DNA of 64,000 nt, from the NCBI GenBank assembly GCA_900618795.1, contig UYJD01000003.1, positions 1,873,056 to 1,937,055 of the forward strand, given 5' to 3'. This document shows, in pieces, positions 11,410 through 22,132 of this stretch. The stretch is from Cyanodermella asteris (taxonomy: Eukaryota > Ascomycota > Lecanoromycetes > Ostropales > Stictidaceae). The notes beneath the pieces were generated by a model that made no database searches, had not been told where the DNA came from, and was given only the letters and a program-made list of their open reading frames with translations. The position numbers and the translations under genes were made by a program. Positions within the stretch are counted from its first letter, which is position 1. Each line of letters starts with the position of its first letter.

Positions 11410-14167
11410 ATGATCTTGGCAGGATCGCTTAGGCGTGCGTATTTCGTAGAAGCGCGGACGGCGCTTTGGCTTTCGCCCACAGTATGCACAATTTGAGCAG
11501 ATTTCAATTGTGAATTGCTTTTTATCGAAGAGTACAGACGTTCACATCTCAAGGTTAGTGTGTCAGCTCGTGAGACTGCGATTGCCACGCGAAAGCAGGC
11601 GCTGACTTGCAGGTCTTGGCGTTCCTGACAGCCTCGCTTGCCCGGGCATTGAACTGGCAGCAACAACCCAGTCAATACGTCCCCGTAATAAGAGGTCTCG
11701 TTCTGTGCTCCAAGAATCCATCATGCATCGCAAGCATGGTCCAGCAAAACTACATTCATCGATTGGCCCTGGTAAGTGATACCGTGATTTGTCGAACTTG
11801 AACCAAGGCATCGGACATGGCGCAACGGTTTCTCCCTGTCAACAACGCCTGCCTACAACGTTGATTTTGACGCTGCTCCATGTGTCCCACCATGCAAAGT
11901 ACTTCAACTTTTGCGAGATTACTGACAGTCTAAACAAGGGCCGGTCCGCGTTTGAAGCACCCGTTCGTGGTCCGGAGAATCCACTAGCCGACAGTCAACC
12001 AGCCGAACCAGCGACAGAGCCAGATCAACAGCCAGAGTCAGAGTCAAATCAAGCCAACGAACAATACGTCCAACAATACGATGATCGCGGTCATCCAGTG
12101 AACCAAGATCCCAGGTCAGCAGCACGACGACTGCGAAGAGCTCAGAACGATGTCCTATCCACGATCGGCATCACCCTGCCCACGGGGGCTTCCAACAGGG
12201 GCGCCAGATCCAGCGAAGCTACAAAACTAGCAGAGGAAGAATCTGAACTGAACGACCTAGAAGGAGGCACGACCCTCGTGCTCTCGCTCTTCTTTGAGGC
12301 CTTGATCTCGGGCTCTACCGCTGTGTTACATAATCAGCGACTTCGCTTCCAGACCTTCACACGCTATGTCGGCGTGCCGATATCTCATATTATAGCCTCG
12401 GAGTCTGGTCGCCAGAGTGTACTGTCTTACTACTTTGCTGGAGAGGCCGAGTTCTGGGCGTCTCATCTGGTCGACATGGTTTCGAGAACGCTTGCATACG
12501 TCGTGCCGGAGGCCTTGGAGGGTTTATGGGCCACCTACCTTGGTGGGCAAGGTTTATCAGACCGTCAATGTAAGGCAATTGAGGCTCTGCAAACGACCTT
12601 GGGCTTCGCGACTTCGATAGCGCTCTGTCCGTTCCACGTGATCGTCTCGCTGCAACGGTTGCAGCTAATACCGGCAACACCCTTGTGTATCTGGCCATGG
12701 CAGTATTCACTGAAGTTGGCATACCTCTCCATGTTGCCTGCAATGCCCGCCTCATGGACTCTCGCAAGTGCAATCCGATTTGGTGGGGCTATACCGTACT
12801 CGCCACTGGGTCTCTCTCTGTTCATGGAGTTCATGATCCCAAGAATAAGGGACGCTTTGACAGGATATAGTCGAGCAGGTTTGACACGGCCCGACAACCC
12901 AGACTCGAAATCTATCGTCATGGCAGCTGAACGACTGCAATCGGAAGACAAGTGGCCTCTGAACGACTACCCTGCTCTTCAGTCATCATTCAGGCAAGAA
13001 CTGGCACACGATCTCCAGTGGCTTGGCAAGACAACGGCATTTTATTGGTTCCGTCTTAAAGGTCTTTTCGCGCCAGTAAAAGTCCGCAAGCATCGCAGCC
13101 GAATGCTCGAAACCCTGCTCGGTCAGAATCCGCATGAGCCGAGTCAACTGGGAACACTTGCAGACGACTCACAGCGTCTTTTGAGGCAAGTCTTGGGCCT
13201 CCGTGACGAGCTTCTGCTTTCAGGCGATTTTGCACGGATTGAGCAGAGACTCTACCAGCTGGAATCTTGGTTGGAAAGTCTGCAAGGGCAGATGAGACGG
13301 AGGCAGCATGAATTGTCGGGTACGGATCAAGAGACTATAAGCGAGCGGCTGAACAGGATCGGTAGGATTATTGCCGCTTCTCAGCCACAAGTCCCGGCCG
13401 GAGAAATTGCCTTGGCCTTGGGATCAGACGATGAGGATGAGCAGCAGCCCGGCCCAGCGAGGCGTAATTCGCTTCAAGATGGGGCTGAAGGCTCAATAGC
13501 GGGAGAAGCAGATGAGGAGCAGAACGCCCCCAGCGATCAAGGAACCCAAGACGAGAACTCGCCTCCAATTGCAGGCGAGTCCGCCCCGTCCGTCATTCAT
13601 TCGTCGCCCAATTCATCACCACCTCTTGAACCGACCAACGTGCAAGTCCGGACCCGATCCGGCAGCACCTCAACACTACACATGGACGTCGAAATCAACC
13701 AAGCAGCCATTAACGGCTCCACTTTCACAACATCCTTTTCCGCTTCGCCACGTACAGCCGCTGTCGAAACATCTATTTCCCAGGTCATTTCCGACGACCC
13801 ACGCAACAATCTGCCTCGTCACCGTGTCACGGAACTCAGCTTGCTGCCCGCAGATCTTCTGAGCCAGTGTATCTTGCGCATGGCCGTACAAATAGTAATC
13901 ATGCCCCTGCAGAGCTACCAGCTGAGAAATATCGCACAATTCTACCTCCGCGCCGCGAATCCAGGAAGCGTGAATGAGGTGTTTGCTCCAGGTGCGTGGT
14001 TTGGCTTGGGTCTGAGGCGGGGAGGTGCGGGAAGCGTGTTTGGTTACACGACGAAGATTATGTTCTGCATTGGTGCCGAGATGCTTGTGAGCATGGGAAG
14101 CTGGTTGGTCTTGTCTCAGACGGCAACATTCTTGGGGAGGCGTTGGTTTTCATGGGGCAAATTTTAG
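11410..14167 (+). CDS. large hypothetical multi-pass membrane protein
   Basis: The secure part is one long exon, 11939-14167 (742 residues). Upstream, an exon at 11613-11771 joins in phase 0 across a 167-nt intron (GTAAGT...ACTGAC...AACAAG). It is preceded by a likely exon at 11501-11553 and a weakly supported first exon at 11410-11434, giving about 821 residues; the true start is uncertain. The N-terminal third is Gln/Glu-rich and polar. Hydrophobic blocks around GFATSIALCPFHVIVSL, AYLSMLPAMPASWTLASA and the C-terminal IMFCIGAEMLVSMGSWLVL suggest several membrane passes. Between them lies a predicted coiled-coil or helical region (13080-13330) and an acidic disordered stretch. The phrases CPFHVIVSLQRLQL and MPLQSYQLRNIAQF are loosely like degenerate mitochondrial-carrier signatures, but this is weak. 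I do not recognise the family. Confidence 0.6.
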
Positions 14168-14536
14168 AAACCTTAACGGGAGGTCTCGTATATGATACAC
14201 AGCATTGATAGCATGACAGGCATGGGAATGAGTAGCAAGGCACGTAGCATCTGGTGAATTCGATGTGTACCGAACGGTAGATATCGTATAACGCTTATTG
14301 GCTCAGGAACGTGCCACGAGCGAGCCATCAGTCGCTATGGCTAAGATTATGGCTATCGCTTTCGCTATTGTCCTCTTGGTCTTCCCCACAACCTTCGGAC
14401 GACGCTTGCGATGCGATTTCATCATCAGTGCCGTTTTCCTGGTCCTCCTCAGAGCTCTCGGCGCCGTACCCTGGTCCTCATTGACCTCTTGGTCCTCATC
14501 CTCACTGACCCCGTGGTCTTCAGACCAAAGAAGCAT
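14168..14536. other. short convergent intergenic region with an acidic open frame
   Basis: This lies between the large membrane protein and the small minus-strand membrane protein. On the minus strand the frame stays open past the stop at 14537-14539 (14536-14303), and a neighbouring frame encodes a strikingly Glu/Asp/Ser-rich tail. An alternative C-terminal exon is therefore possible (see findings). Confidence 0.4.
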
Positions 14537-15130
14537 TCAGTCCTCGGCCTCGCTAACCTTTTTGTTCTCAATCCTCTCAGACCATCCCATCCGTGCGACG
14601 CCCTTTTCGCTTTGCCGATTCTTTCTGGCTTTGTAGTGACACCAGACCACGAGAAGTGTAGCGACGATGGACATGCCGGCGAAGGTCATACCGATGACGC
14701 CCGAGGCGGTGAGCTTGCTGCTCCTGCTGATGGCTTCCTCGTCGTCGTCAGTCTCGGAAGATGAACTCGGATGGTTCTGGCTCGGGGCCGGGTGTTCGAA
14801 TGTCTGAGGGCTGCGTCGCTGGCCCATTGAATCGTAATAGAAGAGCCGACGTAGGTGTTGATGCTGGCCCCAGAGTCTCCTCAAACCATCAGTGAGTCTG
14901 TCATCCATTGGCAATACTCCCAAGAATAATTTCAGTAAATACCGGTGTCACGGCCTACCTGGTCCAAGTTACTCACATGTTGCGGTTTGTGTAACAACGA
15001 CGAGCGCAGAGCCTAGCGTGAAAAGAGCACATCCACAGCAAACCTTCGTTACTATCCGTTCCTGTTGCCTGAGACAGCCGGCATCCGAGGCGAGGACGTG
15101 ATGCAGGTATGTGTCCACACTTGGAGCCAT
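14537..15130 (-). CDS. hypothetical small membrane protein
   Basis: Exons 15130-14977 and 14916-14537 (minus strand) join in phase 1 across a 60-nt intron (GTGAGT...TTGGGAG), giving about 177 residues. The first exon starts MAPSVDTYLHH and holds one hydrophobic segment (CCGCALFTLGSALVVVTQTA). The second holds a polar linker with a short acidic run (SETDDDEEA) and then a clear transmembrane helix, GVIGMTFAGMSIVATLLVVW, followed by a basic stop-transfer patch. The acceptor is not ideal, and a donor-like GTTAGC near the end of the frame leaves room for another exon with a very acidic tail. I recognise no family. The layout resembles small fungal plasma-membrane or organelle proteins with a single-pass C-terminal anchor. 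Confidence 0.45.
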
Positions 15131-15630
15131 TGAAGGCGACGCAATAGTACCACGGAGGCAGGGCTCGTGCCTAAACAAAGAGACATTTATACATTCTTGC
15201 TATGACTGCGAGGCTGAGCTTCTGACGTGCTAGTCAAGGACATAGGAGAATATAACTCGCAATTGCGAAGTACGGACATTACCGTTGCTGCTCTTTGAGT
15301 AGTGGTGGAACCAGAGAACTTCACGAGCTGGTCCCCGGGCGTAGCCTTGTCTGTATATGATAATGTAGTGAAGCCACACAACCTGCAGGCGATGTAGGCA
15401 TCCAAATTGGCAGAAGTCCACTCAAACAAATTTCTACCAATCATTGGGCGGTGCTTGTCATCGTGTTCAGTGCGTGTTATTGGGGTTGGAACGGGGGAGT
15501 CTCTGATCGCCAAAGAGCCGTCGCTACCTACTTAGGCTGGCGCCGCGGCAACACACGTCACTTTTCAAGCTCAAAGATTGAAGCTTCAGTTCGAAAGTTC
15601 CGTCCCCTTAGCAGTTCAAAGTCACCCAAC
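15131..15630. other. divergent intergenic region
   Basis: About 500 nt between the minus-strand membrane protein and SAD1. The SAD1 frame is open upstream to 15451, but the sequence before 15631 lacks family resemblance. I see no other gene. Confidence 0.55.
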
Positions 15631-17262
15631 ATGTCGAAGCGTCCGGCTGAAGAGCCACTAGACGCGACTCAATCCCCTTCAATCAAAAAGGTACGTCTCG
15701 CCGCGCCGTCCGACGAGATCTCAAGTGTCAACGGCTCCTCAGCTCCCGCGCCAACATCAACAAACCACGAGACGGCCCACCCTCTACGGACCAGCGACAA
15801 CGGCACACAGGAGGATGGGCTTGAGGACAATGAAGATGATGCGTCTGCATATGCAGCTCCACTACGACAAAAAGCGCCAGAAGAAGGCTATCCAGATCTC
15901 TACCTCGACACGATCGATCGCTCGGTCCTCGACTTTGACTTTGAGAAACTATGCTCGGTCACGCTGTCGAATATCAACGTCTACGCCTGCCTCGTATGTG
16001 GGAAGTATTTCCAAGGAAGAGGGTTGAAATCGCCGGCATACCACCACGCGCTGGACGTGGATCATCACGTCTACGTCAACATGCAGACGAAAAAAGTATT
16101 CGTCCTGCCCGAGGGGTACGAAGTGACCAGCAAGAGCTTGGACGACATCAAGTTCGTGGTCGACCCGCGATTGAGTCGAGAGGAGGTTTTGCGGCAGGAT
16201 AAAGAGGCGAAGGAGTCTTGGGGCCTGGGCGGGAAGAAGTATCGGGTAGGGTACGTGGGGATGAACAATATCAAGGCGAATGATTACTTCAATGTGGTCG
16301 TGCAGGCGCTGGCGCATACACCACCGCTGCGGAACTTCTTCATGTTGGAGGATTTGTCGGCGAGGTCGGAGCTGGTTCAGAGGTTCTCGGTCCTGGTGCG
16401 GAAGTTGTGGAATACGAGGGCTTTCAAAGCCCAGGTCAGTCCGCACGAGCTCTTGCAGCAGGTGTCGCGGCAGTCGCAAAAGAGGTTTGACCTGTTGAAT
16501 CAGTCAGACCCGGTGGAGTTTCTGAGCTGGTTCCTGAACAACTTGCATCTGGGATTGGGAGGAAGCAAAACGAAGCCGGGCACGTCGATCGTTCACAAGA
16601 TATTCCAAGGCTCGGTCAAGATCGAGTCCCAGGCCATTTCGGCAAAAGCGGACCCGAACAATAGATTACGGTTTGAGGATGCGGACGTTACGTCGAATTC
16701 GACAAGATATATGATGTTGTCGCTCGACCTACCGGCAGCACCACTATTCCAGGACGAGGTGGAGCGCAACATCATCCCTCAAATCCCGCTTACAACCATC
16801 CTCGCCAAGTATGACGGCGTACAGACGCAAGAAGTCGCAAATGCGCGAAAGAGATATCGCCTCTCGCATCCACTACCGCCCTACCTCCTCTTCCACATCA
16901 AGCGCTTCAGTCAGAACAAGTTCGTGAACGAGCGGAATCCCACGATTGTCACGTTCAACCCGCGGAACCTGGACATGTCGCCGTTTGTGGAGCCGAACCC
17001 AGCCTTGCATCCTCCTGGAGAACCCATACTCTATGATCTGATTGCGAATGTGACACACGAGGCAGTACGAGTACGAGACGATAGCGTGGAAGGTGAAGCA
17101 GAGAAGAAAGTTTGGAGGGTCCATGTCAAAGACAGAGCTCGAGATGAGTGGCTCGAAATCCAGGACCTGTACGTGGACAAGGTCAACGCAGACACGATCT
17201 TCGCCAGGGAGAGTTACCTCATGGTGTGGGAGAGAAGGCGAGAAAGTAAGAAAAAGTCTTGA
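15631..17262 (+). CDS. SAD1: U4/U6.U5 tri-snRNP factor Sad1 (USP39-like, inactive ubiquitin protease)
   Basis: A single-exon gene for 543 residues from the ATG at 15631 (MSKRPAEE). Domain order: a low-complexity N-terminus; a UBP-type zinc finger around residues 108-160 (CLVCGKYFQGR with the following HHALDVDHHVY histidines); then a USP-fold domain starting at GYVGMNNIKANDYFN and ending at LMVWERR. In active USPs the corresponding motif is GLxNxGNTCF with the catalytic Cys. Here Asp (residue 218, codon 16282-16284) sits at the Cys position, exactly as in USP39/Sad1, so the protein is not a protease. In yeast and humans it supports tri-snRNP assembly and pre-mRNA splicing in the nucleus. A lysine-rich C-terminus (RRRESKKKS) fits nuclear location. 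The length is normal. Its neighbour PRE1 is convergent, 194 nt away. Confidence 0.95.
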   Translation: MSKRPAEEPLDATQSPSIKKVRLAAPSDEISSVNGSSAPAPTSTNHETAHPLRTSDNGTQEDGLEDNEDDASAYAAPLRQKAPEEGYPDLYLDTIDRSVLDFDFEKLCSVTLSNINVYACLVCGKYFQGRGLKSPAYHHALDVDHHVYVNMQTKKVFVLPEGYEVTSKSLDDIKFVVDPRLSREEVLRQDKEAKESWGLGGKKYRVGYVGMNNIKANDYFNVVVQALAHTPPLRNFFMLEDLSARSELVQRFSVLVRKLWNTRAFKAQVSPHELLQQVSRQSQKRFDLLNQSDPVEFLSWFLNNLHLGLGGSKTKPGTSIVHKIFQGSVKIESQAISAKADPNNRLRFEDADVTSNSTRYMMLSLDLPAAPLFQDEVERNIIPQIPLTTILAKYDGVQTQEVANARKRYRLSHPLPPYLLFHIKRFSQNKFVNERNPTIVTFNPRNLDMSPFVEPNPALHPPGEPILYDLIANVTHEAVRVRDDSVEGEAEKKVWRVHVKDRARDEWLEIQDLYVDKVNADTIFARESYLMVWERRRESKKKS

Positions 17263-17456
17263 ATCTTAAAACGAGATGAATTCTGGATGGTGCTGAGCTC
17301 CATCCAACCACAAGTCAAAAGTTCAGACATTTATCATGCATTTTTTTTTCATTCGTAATCGACGTAGTGTAGCGCTTGACCGTTCTATCGTCAAAAAACT
17401 ATTGCCATCAAGGTCGTATCGTTCCCCAGCACGCCACATCCCAGTCCAGGAATCCC

Positions 17457-18213
17457 TTACGCGCTCTTGATCACCCGATTGTTCACCTCCGCAAAATGGC
17501 TGTCCGTCAAATCCCGAATACCATCCTTATCCACGACCTTGACCGTCAAGCCCTTGAAATCAATCGGTAACCTCCTCTTCAGCTCATCCGAGCACATGGC
17601 CAACAGTTCACACCCCCTCTCGAAGCTGCACTCGGGCTGATGGTGCTTGTCCAGAATCGACAGACAGTAGTACTGGGCATATCCGTGCGCCGCATACGGC
17701 ACGGGCGCGCACGCCGCGAGGTAGTCTATCCAGTACAGGTGCGGCTTCTGCGAGATCTTGTCCCAGCCGCCGAGCAGCAGGTTGACCGTGTACGGCTTCC
17801 GAGAGCGCAGGGCGCGGGCGAGCTCGGAGCGGACAAAGGCGGAGACGGCGGGCGGAGCGAGCTCGACGTCGTTGCGCATGCTGTAGAGTTGGGTGTTGGC
17901 CTGGATGTATTCTGCAAACTGGGCTGGAAAGTTTTTCCATTGTTAGCGGGAGGGTTGTTTTCCACGAATGGGGTAGGGAGGAGGACGGCGGAACGTACTC
18001 GTGTCGCCGGCTTCGCCTGAGAAGGCCATGATGTTGTGCTTGTTTAGGGGTCTTGTCTTATCGTCGGCGGATTTGAGGATGGTGGCGCCGCGCATGGCGG
18101 CTTTGGAGGAGGCGATCAGGGTGAAGTCTTTGCCCGTGATACCTAGAAGGACCTCCCTGGTGGGAGTGTGAGCTGGATTTCGGGATGGGCCTGCGATGGT
18201 GGTGCACTTACAT
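17457..18213 (-). CDS. PRE1: 20S proteasome subunit beta-4 (Pre1/PSMB2) with intron-split start codon
   Basis: Three exons on the minus strand: 18213-18212 (only A and T of the ATG), 18156-17999 and 17923-17457. Introns are 55 nt (GTAAGT...ACCAG) and 75 nt (GTACGT...TCCAG). Joining gives AT|G GAG GTC and 208 residues starting MEVLLGITGKDFTLIAS, the canonical start of beta-4 subunits. Conserved blocks follow: KHNIMAFSGEAGDTTQFAEY, LLLGGWD and YAAHGYAQYYCLSILDKHH. The chain lacks the N-terminal catalytic Thr, as expected for this non-catalytic ring subunit of the core particle. No ATG precedes the split codon in its frame before a TGA, so this start is well supported. The gene shares about 470 nt of upstream DNA with the divergent GPI-protein gene. 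Confidence 0.94.
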
Positions 18214-18683
18214 GATTGCTGAGATGGTATGTAGGAAGGGGATGGGGTCGAAGAGGAGATGTTTGACAGATCACTGAGGCTTTGGAAGAGTTGCGAGCGG
18301 GTGGATGAGTGCTTCGCGGTTGTTTGAACGTGAGCGTGTTTCTGGTGGTGAAGCAAGCTTACGCCAGAGCTCGTTGCCTCAATCGGGAGGTTCCGTCACT
18401 TGACTCCGACTCTGTCTTAGCGCCTCTTTGTGGCTGTCTTCCAACATCCACCATCATATCCGATGCGTTACCACCGAGGTAAATTTGCACTTGGCAATTC
18501 CATGTTCTTCTCTGAAATCGAGGCTATCTGTACATTTCTTCTCTTTCTCTTGTTCAGCAACCTGCTAACAGTCAGTATCTTGTAATTTCGAGTCGCTCCT
18601 TAATCACACTAATCCTCTATCATACTGGACAATCTTTCACACACTTCTGAATTACTCCGAACAGACCAGCGACAACGTCACTC
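18214..18683. promoter_or_regulatory. shared divergent promoter region of PRE1 and the GPI-protein gene
   Basis: 470 nt separate the two divergent start codons. The part near 18500-18680 is CT-rich, like many fungal leaders. I found no exact copy of the yeast proteasome box GGTGGCAAA on either strand. Confidence 0.4.
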
Positions 18684-19337
18684 ATGATCTCTGTCAGACT
18701 CATAATCCGCTTAATCTTCACTATCTTTCTGCTTCAGCTTGCTTGCTATGCTACCGCCCAAGATTCCGACAGTCCCTACTACGCTCCAGCTTTCAGCCAG
18801 CTCCCATCAGACCTAAAGTCATACCTGTCAGCCGTGGCGACGAAAACCGCAGTCGCTGCCGCAGTGGTTGGTGACTACATTACCGAGCCTGACGAAGGGC
18901 AGCATGGGCCAGTGTACAGTCAAGCAGTCCCGTTCATCCAAGGAGCTGAGAGCAGATTCCAGCAAGCGGCAACTGCAACGGCTGTGCCTGACGACCAGAA
19001 ATCAATCCTGGCTTCCGTCGCTCGCGTTATCAGCGCTGATGCTGCCACGGATGGAGTGCTCGGCAGCGTCCCAACAAGCACAAGCGGCCCAATGAGCACT
19101 GCCACTTCACGCGCATCCGGTTCGACAGGATCCAGCATGGCCAGTGCTACAGCTGCATCGAGCGTGAGTAGTGGGACGGCCTCGAGCGCATCATCTACCC
19201 CCGCCTCAACAAGTCGGTCTAGTCCTAGTCCAAGTCCAACTTCCAACGGAGCAGCCAGCATTGCATTTGGGACGATTTCTGTTATGTGCGGCCTACAACT
19301 TCTTGCAGTCCGCATTGTCGCCATGATCACACAATGA
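18684..19337 (+). CDS. secreted Ser/Ala/Thr-rich protein, probable GPI anchor
   Basis: Single exon, 217 residues. The N-terminus MISVRLIIRLIFTIFLLQLACYATAQ (shown to its probable cleavage site) is a strong signal peptide; positions 26-110 form a small, probably helical domain (SYLSAVATKTAVAAAVVGDY). The next ~80 residues are almost entirely Ser, Ala, Thr, Gly and Pro, suited to heavy O-mannosylation. The last ~25 residues are hydrophobic after a small-residue run (SNGAASIAFG), the pattern of a GPI-attachment signal. I infer a plasma-membrane or cell-wall anchored surface protein. Fungi carry many such proteins with diverse N-terminal domains, and I do not recognise this one. Nothing suggests truncation. 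Confidence 0.78.
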   Translation: MISVRLIIRLIFTIFLLQLACYATAQDSDSPYYAPAFSQLPSDLKSYLSAVATKTAVAAAVVGDYITEPDEGQHGPVYSQAVPFIQGAESRFQQAATATAVPDDQKSILASVARVISADAATDGVLGSVPTSTSGPMSTATSRASGSTGSSMASATAASSVSSGTASSASSTPASTSRSSPSPSPTSNGAASIAFGTISVMCGLQLLAVRIVAMITQ

Positions 19338-20124
19338 TGAATCCATCTACGCGATCAATTAATGTACACCGGTCATGCGGAGGTCCTTGACACCTGGGTC
19401 AATTTGTACACGGTAGTCTTAAATTTCCAACATTACATGACTTGCATTATGTACCATTGAAATTCATTTTTGGAAGCGATGCAAGAAAAATGCAAGTGAC
19501 TGGTAGAGCATCAGTAAAAAGACTGGCGACAACAAGAATCGAGTCAGTTGAAGGGACCTCCCCGGCCAGGCGAGGGTCGTTGCGCCAGTCCTGGAACATC
19601 TACTTGCGCTACCACGTCCATATCTGCCTCGATAACCACTATTATAGCTATCTACAGAAGCTGAGGCTCGCGCACTTCACGACGTACTACTCGGGACTGC
19701 TATATAAGCAGTGGACGTAGGATGCTGAGAGGTGTTCTCGATCGAGTGGGCGCCACGACTTTCGATTACCCGCCTTGCTCTTCGCTGCCTCTGCTCAAAC
19801 CTCGCCCGTGCCTTGATACATCTCATGCATAGCCTTGCTCAAGCAGACCTGAAGTATTGTCCACCTGTCCGCTTCTACTGCGACTGTCACACCATCGTGT
19901 TCGCGGCATGTCGCTTGTACTTAGTCACTGCCTCAATGACGCTACTGCGCAGCCCAGAATGTGGCGCTTTTCCGCCTTTGGCGTCGGAGCCTTGTTGGCA
20001 ATTCATCAGGCAAGATGCCAATCACCTGAGACAAATCCAAGAGTCCCTTCATATGCTGTCGCTTCATTCTGATGCCTTCTTTCATCCGGTGTTGCAGTGC
20101 TGAATCTTCTTGTTTTGATCTACC
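19338..20124. other. intergenic, no gene seen
   Basis: 787 nt between the GPI-protein gene and the CorA-like gene. Open frames at 19442-19720 and 19732-20103 are not preceded by convincing starts and resemble nothing known. The 3' part is likely the promoter and leader of the next gene. Confidence 0.55.
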
Positions 20125-21894
20125 ATGGCCGACGGCCTCCACTTGACGGCGGTCGTTTCGGCGAATCCGCAGGGGAACAACTATTGGCTGTATGACTACT
20201 ATGCTAACAACATTGCCAGGGGAGTTGGCGATGCGCTCAGCTTCGAGAAGGATGGGTCCTGGCTCTGCGGGAATGGCGAGTACCTCGAACACGTACAGAA
20301 GGCTTGCAGCTTGGATCCGCAGCTGAGACAGCCCGACAAGAAGAATCGATGGGTGCCCATGGGTTCATCGGATCCCCGTGTCAGAATCATCGAGTTTGGA
20401 GGGTCCGAACCTGCTTCCTGGACCTACAAAGATGCGCAAGCCTTGAGTCGGCATCTGAAACGGCCGCATCAAAGTCAAACTTCGCCGCTTCGTAGGGTCA
20501 CTATACTGGAAGGGCTGTCGCAGACCTTGGTCAATGCCATAGGAAGTCATTATGAGATCGATCCGTCCTTCTTCAAGGATCAAGAGCGTTGTGTTGCGTT
20601 TTCAGTCCGCCATGATTATACCAGCGATTATCCGGCGCTCCCGTCGGTGGTGGGGAACAAGACGTCGTTTGAACTGCGATACTTCGAGCCCATGCACTTC
20701 AAAAACGGAATGCCTGATTACCATGTCAATTGTGCGGAGACGGGACGACATATCACTGTTCAGCGCTTCCGCGGTGACTTTCTACCTGACGGAATTGTGC
20801 GACGCAAATGTGCGTATTGGTCTAGAGAGTCAGGTGGTGGATGGGAAGGTGAGCCACCCTTTGCAACATCCTACTCAAGGCGGAAGTCCACAACACTAGC
20901 CTTTGGCTAGCATGTTTTCATTTCATGGTAGTCTCGTCTGGTTTTGAGACTGATCCTGCGCAGTGATCATCCTCTGCGATCCACCTGTCCGGCGAATCTT
21001 CGTTGGTAACCGCAACGAACGCCTCGAGACTATGGAAGCCCAAGTCGAGCCTTTCCAAGGAGGCTACCGTGATTTTTTCCCACGAGATAGTATACGGGAC
21101 TTCAAACAGGAAGGCCCGCCGAGAACCTGTCTGCTTGATGACCTCACCTTCTATCTTCAGACGTATAGTCCGCTATTCGTTCATGAAGCGAGACCAGACT
21201 GGGTCTCAATGTTCGTCAAGAAACTCATGATAGCCCATTATTACGAATTGGTATGCTGTGTCAGGGGTCTCGCCTCCGCCATGTCATGGACGCTTTCTCG
21301 CCGAAAGTCGGGCTTCACAGGTGACGATCTGAGATGGACAGAAGAACAGTGGAGCGATGTGCAAGATCTTATATTGCGACTTTTGATGTGGATTGAAGAC
21401 ATCGAAAACAATCAAATTGCTCTGGGGATACCGCTTGAGTACGACTCGGAGAAGGCAAGATCGGCATCTTGGACCAGCTGCGACGCCGACTTCCAATTCG
21501 TGCGCATGCGACTGAAAGCAATTCAAGCTCATATCGAGGGCCTCTCGAATTCCATGCTCGGTGTGGCTGGCATGGCTGGTAATCGGATGGCCCAGGAGCA
21601 AGCCTACATCGCCAGGAAAGACACGCAGCGTTCGTTACAGGTGAGCAATCTCAACCGATTCGCTAAAGAAATACTGACATAGACCAGGAAACTCAGCGAG
21701 CAAAGATATTCACGATTGTGGGTTTGGTCTTCATTCCCTTGGCATACACCAGCGGGCTCTTCAGCATGAGCTCGGACTATCTGCCAGGTGGGGGCTCGTT
21801 TTATGTCTACTTTGCTGTTTCGCTTCCTCTCGTCATCCTTGTGCTGTTATCTGCGTTCCTTGTCCATCTTGGCTACGGACCTGACGCTCAGTGA
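20125..21894 (+). CDS. CorA-like membrane protein without the GMN motif
   Basis: Three exons, 20125-20848, 20964-21640 and 21688-21894, with introns of 115 nt (GTGAGC...GCAG) and 47 nt (GTGAGC...ACTGAC...CCAG), give 535 residues. The long soluble N-terminal part has the typical fungal arrangement ending in a helix with many charged residues (RMAQEQAYIARKDTQRSLQ). It is followed by TM1 (FTIVGLVFIPLAYTSGLFSM), a short loop SSDYLPGGG and TM2 (FYVYFAVSLPLVILVLLSAF). In true CorA/Alr/Mrs2 magnesium channels TM1 ends with GMN, which binds hydrated magnesium; here the place is taken by SMSSD. The protein therefore probably does not conduct magnesium like CorA. Filamentous ascomycetes hold many such CorA-like proteins of unknown role. 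The third exon is too short for most automatic calls. Confidence 0.85.
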
Positions 21895-22132
21895 TCGATG
21901 CAAGTCTTTCGCACTCGTGTCAGATCAGAGCTGAGACGCTGGCGTTTGTCGAGACCGTTAAGGCGTCACCATGTCGATATGATGGAATGATTCTCACTTC
22001 ACCGTTTTTCATGTTACTACAGTCAGCCCGATTGAGCAGTACTGTTCCGTAGCTGTGACACGATATACTCGGCCGGCCTAAGTCTTCGGCTCGATCGGGC
22101 GTAGGAGAGAGGACCTGATGGTGCAGGCATTT

